Origin: Ricinus communis
Lineage: Eukaryota; Streptophyta; Magnoliopsida; Malpighiales; Euphorbiaceae
NCBI RefSeq assembly: GCF_019578655.1
Contig: NC_063262.1
Location: forward strand, 21,273,582-21,337,581
Length of the DNA stretch: 64,000 bases
Reading direction: 5' to 3'
A program made the position numbers and the translations under genes. Shown one piece after another: positions 47,947 through 59,222 of this stretch. Numbering within the stretch: the first letter of the stretch is position 1; every line of letters begins with the position of its first letter. The notes beneath the pieces were generated by a model. That model was not told the origin of the DNA. It searched no databases and worked only from the letters and a program-made list of their open reading frames with translations.

Positions 47947-50900
47947 TGCAATACCCTGCCCAAACTAGGCCTAACTATCTAATTTCTAGTCTTCTATTTT
48001 GCGAGACCGTGGAATCTAGCAACTCGAATGCTACTACTCTTAAACCTCTTGTATAACACTGGTGGGGAGAAATTATGGTGGGGAGAAATTAAGGTGAGTA
48101 ATACTTAGTGAGAAGATAAACATATACAAAAGAGAACAAACAAAGTTTTAAATAACTTTATATAACACTATACTCATCTTGAACACTTCTGCTGAAAAAA
48201 ATATTGCTAAAATTTCTGAACATAAATATTTAATCAAATAATTCTAGCTGGGCAAATAAAAATTTATAAAATTAATTAAATAAAAAATCATTTCCATAAG
48301 TATTCAAAACTGCAAACTTTTTTTTGACTGAAATCAATTAACTACATAATCTTGAACTAATTTGAAAAAATATAGATACTAAGTTAAATTTTTATATCAT
48401 ACCAAGAGAAACAGTAAAAAATGCAATAAATAATTCAGTCGAAATCAATATACACTCATAAATGTATTTTACTAATTTCTGGCAACTTTGGACGCAAAGA
48501 CATCTCACTTGGCAGCTCAAAGTGCAAATAATTAGTCATATGCGCGCAGACGAAAAGCCCTAAAAAATTCACCACCTAGCATACGCCCCAAAAGCTATAT
48601 GTATATTAAGTGTTGTCCAAAGAAAGTATAATCTGATCATACCCGATGTTCAACGTGTGATCCCTAGGTCACATAAATGAGTGTATACTCATTTATCCAG
48701 CTATCTACAACTATAATCACATATAAAAAAAAACCATTTGAGGTTCCTAATTTCTATAGAAAATATCAAGTTCTAAGTTATATTTAAAATAAATGATTTT
48801 TCGTAGAAATATTTCAGCAAATCATAAGGATATAAATATAAATAATGTATTATTAAAAAATACGATGTTATAAGTTTATCCACTTACCTGATTTGCAGGA
48901 CTCGACCGACTATACTTTTATTTAATTTTCTATTAATTTCTTCGAACAGCTATTTGAGTGCACAATCCTATAATTCACGTATAAACATACTTTAGAAATA
49001 ATCTTAAATCCTATTTCTAATAATCCTCAACCAACCTCTATTATTTTATATCTAAAATCTAAGTTTAATCCTAATTTTATTTTAGCACAATCCTATTAAT
49101 TATCTATCTATTTCAATTAATTAATTTTATTAAAAATTTGACAGCACCTTTCCTATTTTATGGACTAATTCTCCAGTAAAAATGGATCTGAGACCTGCAA
49201 TAAAATATTCACATAACACATTCCATAAAAATTTCTGTTCGAGACCTCAAAAATAAATTTTATTAAATTTATTCTACTTCTTATCAAATAATTTATCATC
49301 ACAACCGTCGATAATTATTTTTACCCTATCTAATTATCTTTCCAGCACATGAGATTTCATTATAATTATTATACCAATCAATAACTAGTTTAATAATGAT
49401 TATTACTCCTACTTATTTATTTTCTAATATTAATAATATTTATTTACTGATTATTATAATTAACCTTGAGTATTTAAAATTAATAAGTGATCTACCTCAC
49501 AATTTAAGCATCATACCCAAACTAATTCTTTCATGTCAATAACATAATTAATCATAAATCTGATATTAATTTTACTTATTTTCTCTAATCATTTATATAT
49601 AAATTTTTAAATTATTTATTCTAACAAATATAAGATTCTTTTATCATTATATCAATTATTCAATAATAATGCAATCAAATTTAATTGTAAAATAATCACT
49701 TAATTGAATCTTAATTAGATATAATCAATTAATTACCGCAACTTCTATTAGATCATATTTAAGGTAATTTTCTCAATTAATAACAATCCTAAATATCTAA
49801 TATAAATTTCTATCCTTCTTTTACCTCAAAATTCTACATTAATAACAAAATAAATAATAATAATAACAATAATAATTCTTAATATAACATTAACCTATAT
49901 ATATATATATATTATATCAAAATTACTAATTAATAAATATTAAATTCAGTTTATTAAAAATTTAAATCAATAAAGAAATGATGAACAACCAATATTTTAC
50001 CTATACATGTATTAAATCGGTCAACTCGCCTTCGGTCTCTAGAATCTGATTGACGATTCGAGCGTGCCTACGGACTTGAAATAACACGCAGATGATGATT
50101 CTAGCTTTTGATTCTTTTTCTAATTTAGACCCCTGGTCATCCCAAATCATCTCGGGCAGCTCCCAACCTTCAATTTTTCTACGGAGTCCGATCGCCACGA
50201 AACATGTGCCATTGGAAAGCTTGTGACTAGGGGAGCTCATCCATGAACTCTGATAAACCATATCTTACCGAAAGTCGCTGGAAATTTAGAAAAATCCAAA
50301 CTGTCCCTATGAACTTCTCTGATTGGATCTCGAAATTCTGGTAGCCTTAAAGGATGATGATGATAAAAAATGAAAGTTCATGAGTCTTGGTCGTTTTGAG
50401 ACTAGAAGCACCATAAATGGATGTCGAAAACGCTCTGTACGATGGCGAGAAGCTGTTGTCGTCTTCCTTATTTTTCGCCACTCGTAGCTGCTGCCGTCAC
50501 CACCTTCAAGCTTTTCGTCGCCTCCTTTTCCTCTGGCTAGCTTTCCCGCCTCTCAAACCAGCTCCTCCACCTCCTGCCGTTGATGGCAGTGAAGCTTCCT
50601 CTCTCTACCTCTTCTTCTTCATCCTTTCTTTCTTCTTCTCTCTTTTTTCCCTAACAACATTCAGTCCTCCAATTTTTTAATTAGCAACCGTTACCCCCTG
50701 AAGATATAAACTAAACCCTCAAACTTGATATTATCTTTTCAGTTTGATCCCTAATTCTTTAATTTTGGGCTAAATTACAAATTGGAAAATACAAGATTAC
50801 TATTTTAACCTCATTTTTAACTTAAGAATTACCTTGACGCCCCTACCAACACATTCATTTATAAAAATGCCATCAAGTCTATTTTCTCACTTAAACCTCA

Positions 50901-51404
50901 TATTAAATCAATTACATGTTTGGCCCCCTATCTTGTAAATAATTATCAAATTAATCCTAACACTTAATTAATCAATTTGTTTACTACTTTCAATTAAATC
51001 CAATACCATGTTGCTAATTAAAATTTACCTTTTTTCCCAAATAGTTTCTTAAAAATAATTATTTTTTATAGTCTCCAATTAGAAAAATTTAATTATATTT
51101 ATACATACTAAGAAAATACAAAAGGGTGATATTGATAAGAAGTAAATCACACTTTATATAATTCGCTGAGTAAAATTTGTTTAATTAAACGAATTAATTA
51201 TGGTTCAATAAATCCTTTTAATTTTATATTTTTCTTTTTCTAACTTCAAAATCCTCTATGAAAATAAGATTTTATTAATAATCTCTTATACATCATCCAA
51301 TTAAAATTAATACTCGAATCACACACATCAATTTTTTCTAAAACTTCTAGTTTGAGATCATTATCATCAATATCAAAATCATTATCATCATCATCATCAT
51401 CATC

Positions 51405-51436
<32 letters not shown>

Positions 51437-51454
51437 TTAGATACAGGTGTTATA
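47947..51454 (-). repeat. Solo gypsy LTR in intron 3 of the left Csl gene
   Basis: It starts TGCAATACCC and ends GGTGTTATA, matching TGTCACGACCC...GGTGTTACA of the LTR at 24348-27135. TTTAG lies directly outside both ends (47942-47946 and 51455-51459). The central part (about 50010-50240) aligns with that LTR, sharing GTCGACTCGCC-like, GATTGACGAT-like and GTCCGATCGCCACGAAAC sequence. No internal region is present, so it is a solo LTR left by recombination. It is in the same family orientation as the 24-27 kb element. It contains a TA run near 49899. Open frames at 50001-50261 and 50417-50680 lie inside it and are not genes. Confidence 0.8.
51375..51430. repeat. (TCA)n/(TTA)n microsatellite
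   Basis: Consecutive TCA triplets pass into TTA triplets near the right end of the solo LTR. Confidence 0.85.
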
Positions 51455-51818
51455 TTTAGACAAAAGATCATGGATGAAATTGATTCTTTGTCCATTTTTT
51501 GATATGTGATTTTGACCAATTAATGCTTTTATGTATTTGTATTAAACTATAAATAAATAATTTTATACTTAATTTATTTTAAAATTATTTGTATTATTTT
51601 CTATTTAATTTTTAATTAATAAAAAATGAGAGAGAATAATTAAAGAGAGAAAATGTGCCTTTTAGAATAAGCAGAAAAAAAGAGTATGAAAAAGGTAATA
51701 AAATACTTTTAAAAGCCATTTTCTCCCTTCTTAAATTTAAGAAAAGAGAATGTGACTTAAAATTTTCATAGGAATGATGATGAATTTGAAAGTCTCTTAG
51801 AGTATCTCAAAATAATTA

Positions 51819-52027
51819 CTTTCTCCATTCCATACTAACTGTATCTATTTTAAATAAAAAAATTTTAATTATCTGTCACTTTTATATATCTAATGTAATA
51901 TTAATTTTTCCTTTTCTATATTATCCTTATGTTGGGATATGTGTAATAAATTTTGTAATATCTATAGAATGCTTTCTTAATGTAAATAAACTATTAAAAA
52001 ATGGCGGTTAGTATGGAATGGAGGGAG
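51819..52027. mobile_element. Stowaway-type (Tc1/mariner) MITE in intron 3
   Basis: Terminal inverted repeats: CTTTCTCCATTCCATACTAA on the left and CTCCCTCCATTCCATACTAA as the reverse complement of the right end. TA flanks both ends (51817-51818 and 52028-52029). The element is 209 bp with no coding capacity. The CTCCCTCC start and TA target identify the Stowaway class. Confidence 0.9.
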
Positions 52028-54861
52028 TAATTTTCTATCTCAAACTATGTGTGTGTTTTAACAACACTTCCTACTGTATTCCGTATTTAATTTATTATTA
52101 ATTAAAAGAAATTAGTAATGAGAAAGAATGCAACTCTTAAATTAAAAAAAAAAGGAAACGAACGAGAGAAATAATAGTCATTTTTTTTATCGTCAAATTT
52201 AATGAGAGAAAATGGCTTTGAAACAATTTTAGAGAAAAAGGTTTTCAAATCTTTCTTTCGTTGTAAGTAATTATAAATTTTTTTGCCTAGGCTTGATATA
52301 TGTCCTCACCTATATACTAAACTGATAGATGATTGATATATATTTATTAATTTTAAATAATAAAGTATGTGTCAATCATCTAATACCAAAGTGTAAAACA
52401 CTCATTCATATGTGTCACTCTCCTATTAGTTGTAATATATACACTAAGCCTAGGTAAAAATCTTCCAAGTAATTAACTCTTTATTTATTTGTCTTAAAAT
52501 ATGTATGTGTTTTAATTATTAGTTGTGATATATATATTAACTCTTTATTAAATTAAAAAAAATAATGAAATTGAGCGAATTGGTTGATAGCAAAAGATTT
52601 TGACTCATTGAATGTTAGGTAACAATTGATGAAAATCAATAGAACCTTTTTCGCTTCTCTTTTTTTTTTTTTTTTCTTTTGGGCAATAGATTTTTATTAT
52701 TTCATTTCTAAATGGCTAATTTCTTAATTGAATTTCAACAAATGGTTGGATAGGTTATATGGGAGAAGAAAGAAGGTATTTCAGATGGATTGCCTCATTT
52801 AGTCTACATATCAAGAGAGAAGAGGCTAACGCATGCACATCACTACAAAGCAGGTGCTATGAATGTGCTAGTAAGTCTTTCTTCATGCCCTTGTTACTTT
52901 ATAACTTAATCTTACAAGAAACAACTTGTTTTCAGTTATTTATGAATTCAATATGTTTCTTCTTCTTCTTCTTCTTTGTCAAACAGACGAGAGTTTCAGG
53001 ATTAATGACGAATGCTCCATTCATGTTGAACGTAGACTGCGATATGTATGTGAACAATCCACAGGTTGTTCGTCACGCAATGTGTTTCTTGTTAGGTTCC
53101 CTAAACAAAGAGGAATTCGCATTTGTACAGTTTCCACAAATGTTTTATGACTTAAAGGATGATCCGTTTGGACATACATTACAGGTTTTCTATGAAGTAC
53201 GTGGAGATCTTTTCAATTACTTCTAGCCTTTTACTTATCACTGGTTCTATCCAATTAATGTAAGCGAGTGATCAAGTATATTATTCTTGTTGGGTGGTAT
53301 TAGTACATAGGGCGTGGAATAGCAGGACTTCAGGGGTATTTCTATGGAGGAACTGGATGTTTTCACAGGCGAAAAGTAATCTATGGTTTATGTCCTGATG
53401 ATTTAGGAACTCAAGCAAAGGCTCTAACTCCAGTTAGTGGTATGTAAAAAAGAATTTTTACATTTAATACATCATTTTAATATTAATTTAATGATCATTT
53501 AGCTTGATTATGGCCAAACGATATGTCATTTAATTGTCAGCATGTAATTTAGGTGACAATGAACTGCTAAATATATTTGGGAACTCAATGGAGTTCATCA
53601 AATCAGCTGACCAAGCGTTGCAAGGAAAGACGAGTACTCAAAGAAACCTTTCCAATCTGGTTGAGGCTGCATATCAAGTTGCTGGTTACAGTTATGAATA
53701 TAGGACTGCATGGGGTACAGAGGTAATTAGCACTGGAAAATCCAATATAATTGTTACAATTACATGAGTTATATATGAAGTAGGGCAATGACAGATATAA
53801 TGGCTCAATAATTATATAATAATTAATTAAGTAATTGTTTTTCTGCAGGTCATGCCATCACTTCGGTCATTTTTATTTTTATTTAATAAAATACTATTTA
53901 TATAATGATTTAATTTGTTTAATTGTTAATGAACGACTTATCATCATCTAGCATTTTGTTGATTAGCATTGTGGTCTATCTCAGGTTGGTTGGCAATATG
54001 GTTCCACAACAGAAGATATGCTTACAGGCCTCAACATTCATTCAAGAGGTTGGAGATCTGCCTATTGCACCCCAGACCTTCCAGCCTTTCTTGGGTGCTC
54101 ACCATCTTGTGTACCAGTTTCAATGACCCAACAAAAGAGATGGGCAACAGGTATGCTTGAAATCTTGGTTGGCAAAAATTGTCCTATTGTTGCTACCATC
54201 ACTGCCAAGCTCCAATTTAGGCAATGTTTGGCCTATCTATATCTCCTTGTTTGGGGATTACGATCAATCCCTGAACTCTGCTATATGGTGTTGCCAGCTT
54301 ATTGCATTATCTCTAAATCCAATTTCCTGCCAAAGCTCCATGAGCCAGCCATGGTTGGTTATGTTGCTCTTATCACAATTTATAGTCTATACAGTATATT
54401 AGAATATCTTCAAACTGGACTGTCAATCCACGCATGAGAACAAACAAAGGATGGCAATAATAACAGCAACAAATGCATGGTTATTTGGACTTTTAAGTTT
54501 GGTAATGAAGATACTAGGAATATCAAAAACTACTTTCGAAGTTACACAGAAAGATCAATCTACCGATGCTGCTGGTGACGTTGGAAAGTTCACCTTTGAT
54601 GGGTCACCATTTTTTGTGCCTGGGACAACCATTTTACTGATACAATTGGCAGCGGTTGTTATGATTTTATTTTTTAGCAGGCTTCTTCAATCACATCTTG
54701 GGGAGATTTTGTGCAGCTTATTCGTGGTGATTTTGTTTTGGCCATTTGCTAAAGGGTTGTTTGGGAAAGGAAAATATGGGATTCCATTGCCAACAATATG
54801 TATGTCAATTATGTTGGCTTTATCTTTTGTGCATTTCTGTAAGTGGGTTTCTTTGGACTAA

Positions 54862-57509
54862 GACTAGGGAGGGTTATTCTAATTGGTAAAAGGATATGGT
54901 TTACTTTCTTGAAAATCATAATTTGCTCCACTTAAAAAGCCTATTCTGAAAATTTAGTTTTGAACAAACTGACTTAATATGAAAGTAAGTGCTCTTTAAG
55001 ATTATCCTATAAAGAAAACATTCTGATAAAGTGTTGTTTGAGATTAACCTAGAAAAGAAGATAGTTTCATTATCTTTTTCTATTTGACAAAAATAGAGGA
55101 CTTCGGATCAGCTCCAATGAAACTTACATTGTTGTTAATTTATTTTTAATATCTTCTATCCATCTCTTTTTATTAATAGTTGATTGATTTTAAAGTAACT
55201 TAACTAGTATGTCTAATATTAAAAAAAAAAAAAACAAAATGAATCTGATTATTAATTATCTGTAACTTCTGTTTTACATAAAACTAAAATATTGAAATAG
55301 AAATAATCTAATTTTATTTAAATACATAAATTTCAACGAAATAATATATTAAACAATCTCCTGTATATTTCAATACTATTTATGCCTTTTCTTTCTCATA
55401 ATTAATTGTATTCACCCATAAATAATAGAGAGCTTGACATTAACCATAATTATGGGCTTGACAACATCATCATATGACAAATGTTGAGAAACACTGTGAC
55501 TCAAGCCACGTCAAAGTGGCTGTAAACTATTGTTATATTCGACAGAAAACCTTTGTCCGTTTGCCTACAGGCTCGGCATATCCGCATACAAAATAGTGTC
55601 CAATGTTGCCGCCTGCAAAATCCTTTTTAAGATAAATTTTAAACATATAATCTATAGATAAACCTGACTACATAATAACATATTCAATGTGAATAGGATA
55701 ATAAAAAATTATTATATAATTAATTTTTTTTATATGGTAAATTAAATTTATTTAAAAAATTTCTCCTTCTTTAAATAGAGAAAAATCATATAAAATTCTT
55801 CACTATTTAATAATATATACGATCCTCTTACAAATATATGAAAAATGAACTGCTGTAAAATTCTAGCTTTACTGTTCAGTTTTTTTTATAAACTTAAAAT
55901 TCAAAAAAAAATTTATTCTATTATATATCCACACACTGTTGTCATTTTTAATTTATAAAAAACCCAAATAAGTCTTGAGCTATACAATATGAGCAGTCAT
56001 CCTCTTATACTTGTCATAAAGGTGAGATTTTATCTAATATAAATATAAAAAATTGAACTCAAAACTTTCATCTCCCAAATCATTTACTATTTACTGACTT
56101 TCATCTCCCAAATCATTTACTCTTATCATATGATACATCTCAAGCATCACCGCCGTAATCTTTTACATCATCACTCCTTTGAAATTGCCTGGAAAAATAT
56201 CCAAGCTTTTCATTAGATTATTACAGCTCCATAGTATTTCAAAATTAGTTTTCATACTTGTTATAAGAATAAAAATTTATGAAAATAAAAACACATATAA
56301 AACAAAGGAGAAGACTCAATCCATAACCTCTTAGTCCAAAAAAACAAACATTCTTAACACTTTGACTGTTTCTTGTCAAAGTGATATATATGTTTTTTTA
56401 TTATTCCTGACCTCGTGTTCTTTTTGTTGGTTTATTTTGTTTGTCAGCCCTTATGGGTCGATAACCTTCCATAATTTTCTTTATCATCTAATATAACTTA
56501 TTATTACAAATGAATAATGAGGTGGATATCAACTTAGCTAAGACTTTCAAGTCTACTATATATATATATATTAGGGGTTAGAAAGATTATAAGAAACACA
56601 AAGGATTCACCACTCAATACAGAATTTGTACAATCAAAAAGAGAAACAAAGATACATACAAAATCTGCACTGGGTGTTGAGACTTTCCAGCTTTGAGGAG
56701 GAGGAGCTGCTGCTATTGCGATTAGGATGTGGTCCTTATATCTTTTTAAATATATAGTCGTGTGTGTCTCCGTCTTTAAATTTCTGAACCTTATCTCTGC
56801 ACCCTATATATGGAGTCCTCAACGTCACAGGTTGCTTTTCTCTCCAAATCTCGACTTCCTTCTAGAAGGGTTTTGTACATGTTTGGACAAGAGATTTCAA
56901 GACGTCTGAAACGTAGTTGAGTATTTATTAAATATTCTAATTCTTTCCAAATTAAAATAAAAAGTAAGTAAATAATAATAGATTCTGTGGTTGTGAATTT
57001 TATACATTTTTTTATCAATGATTCTTTCCATGATATTTTGTGGTTTGCAATTGTCATCAAATTATATGATTAATCCCTAAAAATTAATATCATTTATTAG
57101 ATACATGTGTAGTTTGTAAAATATTTTTAATTCTTCTTAAGTAGCTAGTTCATGCTAAACTATGACGCTTTTCAACACTTCAAAGAGAAAAATTAGAAAA
57201 AAATAATGTGTATATATAGTCATGTAATTTTGTATTTCACTATTTGTATTTTCTTTCAATGAGATTTAATATTTTTATCAACTGTTATGTTTAGCTTTGT
57301 GTATGTTATTATTAGTATTGACTTTAAATAATAAAATCATTTTTCAAGTGATTATTTAAAAAAAATTATTAAAAAATTGTAGAAACTGAATCATATATTA
57401 AATTAAATTCCAGAAGATAAATAGTATTTAATTTTTTTACAAAACTAGTTTGATTGAATTTATGAAAAGGAATAATTGTATAGCATCTCTTACACTTTTA
57501 CCAATTTAA
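54862..57509. other. Intergenic DNA between the two Csl genes, left part
   Basis: No gene is supported. A duplication of TTTCATCTCCCAAATCATTTAC occurs at about 56066 and 56100. A fragment at about 57385-57440 (CTGAATCATATATTA ... AAATAGTATTTAA) resembles the right arm of the 1128-2243 element. Confidence 0.5.
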
Positions 57510-57843
57510 AGACATAATGCATATTTAAAAATTTGATTTTTGATTTTTTAGTTACTTAATTTTTTAATTTTTAATTTAACCTAAAAATATATGAATTCTA
57601 TTTTTGTATCCTCTTAAACATTTTTAGTATTTTTATTAACTTAAACGACACCTAAATTTTATTTTTTGATAACATTTAAATACTCATAAATAATACATAT
57701 GAATATATTGAATGAAGTCATATGTCAAAAAAATACAAATATAACCGAAAGAATAAATTAAGATATGTATTATTTTCTATAAAAGGAAAAAAATGTTATA
57801 TTAACTAAATAGATAAAATTCAAATATACAAATATGCATTTAG
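57510..57843. mobile_element. Small inverted-repeat MITE with 9-bp flanking duplication
   Basis: Ends: AGACATAATGCATATTT on the left and, in reverse complement, CTAAATGCATATTT on the right, with imperfect pairing continuing for about 50 bp. CCAATTTAA lies immediately outside both ends (57501-57509 and 57844-57852). The exact 9-bp duplication suggests a Mutator-class MITE; read as 8 bp it would fit hAT. No coding capacity. Confidence 0.75.
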
Positions 57844-59136
57844 CCAATTTAATCAAGTTTTGCACTGTTATGGAAATAACCCTTTTATTTATCAACTTGG
57901 TTTGATGTTTTTTGCCAAGCAAGTAGGATTAGGTAATAGGTATTATGTTTTAATGCAAAAGCCGAGAGTGATGTGCACTATAGAAGGTGGAATGATTGAA
58001 TTGTATATAAAATATTAGAGATATAAAATAATTTTTCAGATCTTATTTAATAATTTATATTTTTAAATGAAATAGTTATTTAATATGAAGTTGATTTGAT
58101 TCCATTTCATATTAGAACTGATAACTCGGTCAGCTGAGGCGAGCTATTAACAAGGATCTTCAAAGGTTGACATTGATATGCAGAGTACCTGCGAAGAAAG
58201 ATTAGAAAGCATCGAACGGAGTTGTCTAGCTATTCACTTCGATGATAAAATCAGTAATTTGTGTGAAGGTGGCTAAAGTGTTTAAGTGTGTAAGATCTCT
58301 TATATCTGGTATGTGACGTCTCCATTTTTTATATAGACGTTGAAGGTCTTCTAGTCTATTTAGAAGAGAATTTCACGTTTGTAAGTTGTTATAATTGTAT
58401 TAGAATTTTAAGTCTTGCTTCTTTTTAAATTTCTAAGTCGGATAGGATCTTATGACTAGAGTATTCTTAAGATATATTTTCCTAGAATTCTAATCATGGC
58501 GGACATCAATATCCAATCAACTCCGCCATTCTAAGGTGGGGCAATGTTGGTTTAAGATACCATATTGGAAAGGGAGAAAAATGTAAAAGGTACCAATATC
58601 GTTTTATTATAGCTATCCTCATCCATGGCATGGAATTGAAATAACCCTGCAATACGTATCACTCAACTCTCCGGAAGGATGAGAATAATGCTGCTCTAAT
58701 CCTATTCTGTGGACGCAGTTTCAGAAATTTGAGATGATTGGAAGGCAGCTGATATTATACAAACACTTTATAAGAAGCCAACAAAAGCTTGAAAAACCTA
58801 TTACGCAAGTACGCATGCCGACTTTTCTAAAAAGGAAAGATACGAAAAAGTAACATAAAATAGAATTTGCACATCCTAACTTGAAGAAAAAGTACAAGAA
58901 ATAGAAAAATAAATACAACTGATTTATATAATTTATTTGATTTTATACGTCCCCATAATTGGAACTTCGTATTTGTTTTGAGTTTTTAAAGTCACTGTTA
59001 TCAGTTATTATGTTAATTTAGCATTATTATCATTTTGTATCCTAGTGGATTTCCTTTTTGAAACAAACACCTAAATAATTGTATGCCACACTTGAAACAA
59101 ATGGCCTTAACTCCAAGTGCAAAACCAGATAATTTT
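57844..59136. other. Intergenic DNA upstream of the right Csl gene
   Basis: The less AT-rich segment at about 58120-58550 (containing GTACCTGCGAAGAAAG and CAACTCCGCCATTCTAAGG) looks like part of a repetitive element of undetermined class. The segment 58700-58865 matches 35315-35455. From about 59080 the sequence matches the region just upstream of the left Csl gene. Confidence 0.5.
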
Positions 59137-59145
59137 TATATAAAG
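59137..59145 (+). promoter_or_regulatory. TATA box of the right Csl gene
   Basis: TATATAAAG, 86 bp before the ATG, in a region conserved with the left copy. Its position fits a plant TATA box with a 5' leader of roughly 50-60 bp. Confidence 0.65.
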
Positions 59146-59222
59146 AAAGCCTCAATTGCCTAAGAGAACATAGCTAGCTTCTACGTATTACATCCATCCA
59201 TTACGGGCTCTTTAATTCCTCT

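Larger units (their letters stand above)
46346..54861 (+). pseudogene. Cellulose synthase-like protein (CslB/CslH type), left tandem copy, frameshifted
   Basis: This is a family 2 processive glycosyltransferase of the cellulose synthase superfamily, expected in Golgi or plasma membranes. The product of CslB is not established. Eight exons with GT-AG introns are inferred: 46346-46602, 46753-47080, 47222-47347, 52754-52870, 52987-53196, 53304-53439, 53553-53722, 53985-54861. Motifs present are SDDG (exon 2), VDCDMY (exon 5), TED and QQKRW (exon 8). Relative to the right copy, a 2-bp deletion near 54436 turns the region encoding AWW into a stop (TGA 54435-54437). The product would be 598 residues, missing about 145 C-terminal residues and several membrane segments. 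The lost part remains open in another frame (54451-54861). Exon 5 lacks one codon (FYD-LKD against FYDELKD). Catalytic residues survive, so a truncated protein cannot be excluded. Confidence 0.85.

Noticed and set aside
50001..50680. Open frames in intron 3 of the left Csl gene that could look like a gene in an intron
   Set aside because: They fall inside the solo gypsy LTR (47947-51454) and align with noncoding parts of the LTR at 24-27 kb.
52759..53226. A 155-codon frame running through exon 4, intron 4 and exon 5
   Set aside because: It starts out of frame with exon 4; the GT-AG intron 52871-52986 and homology give the proper reading.
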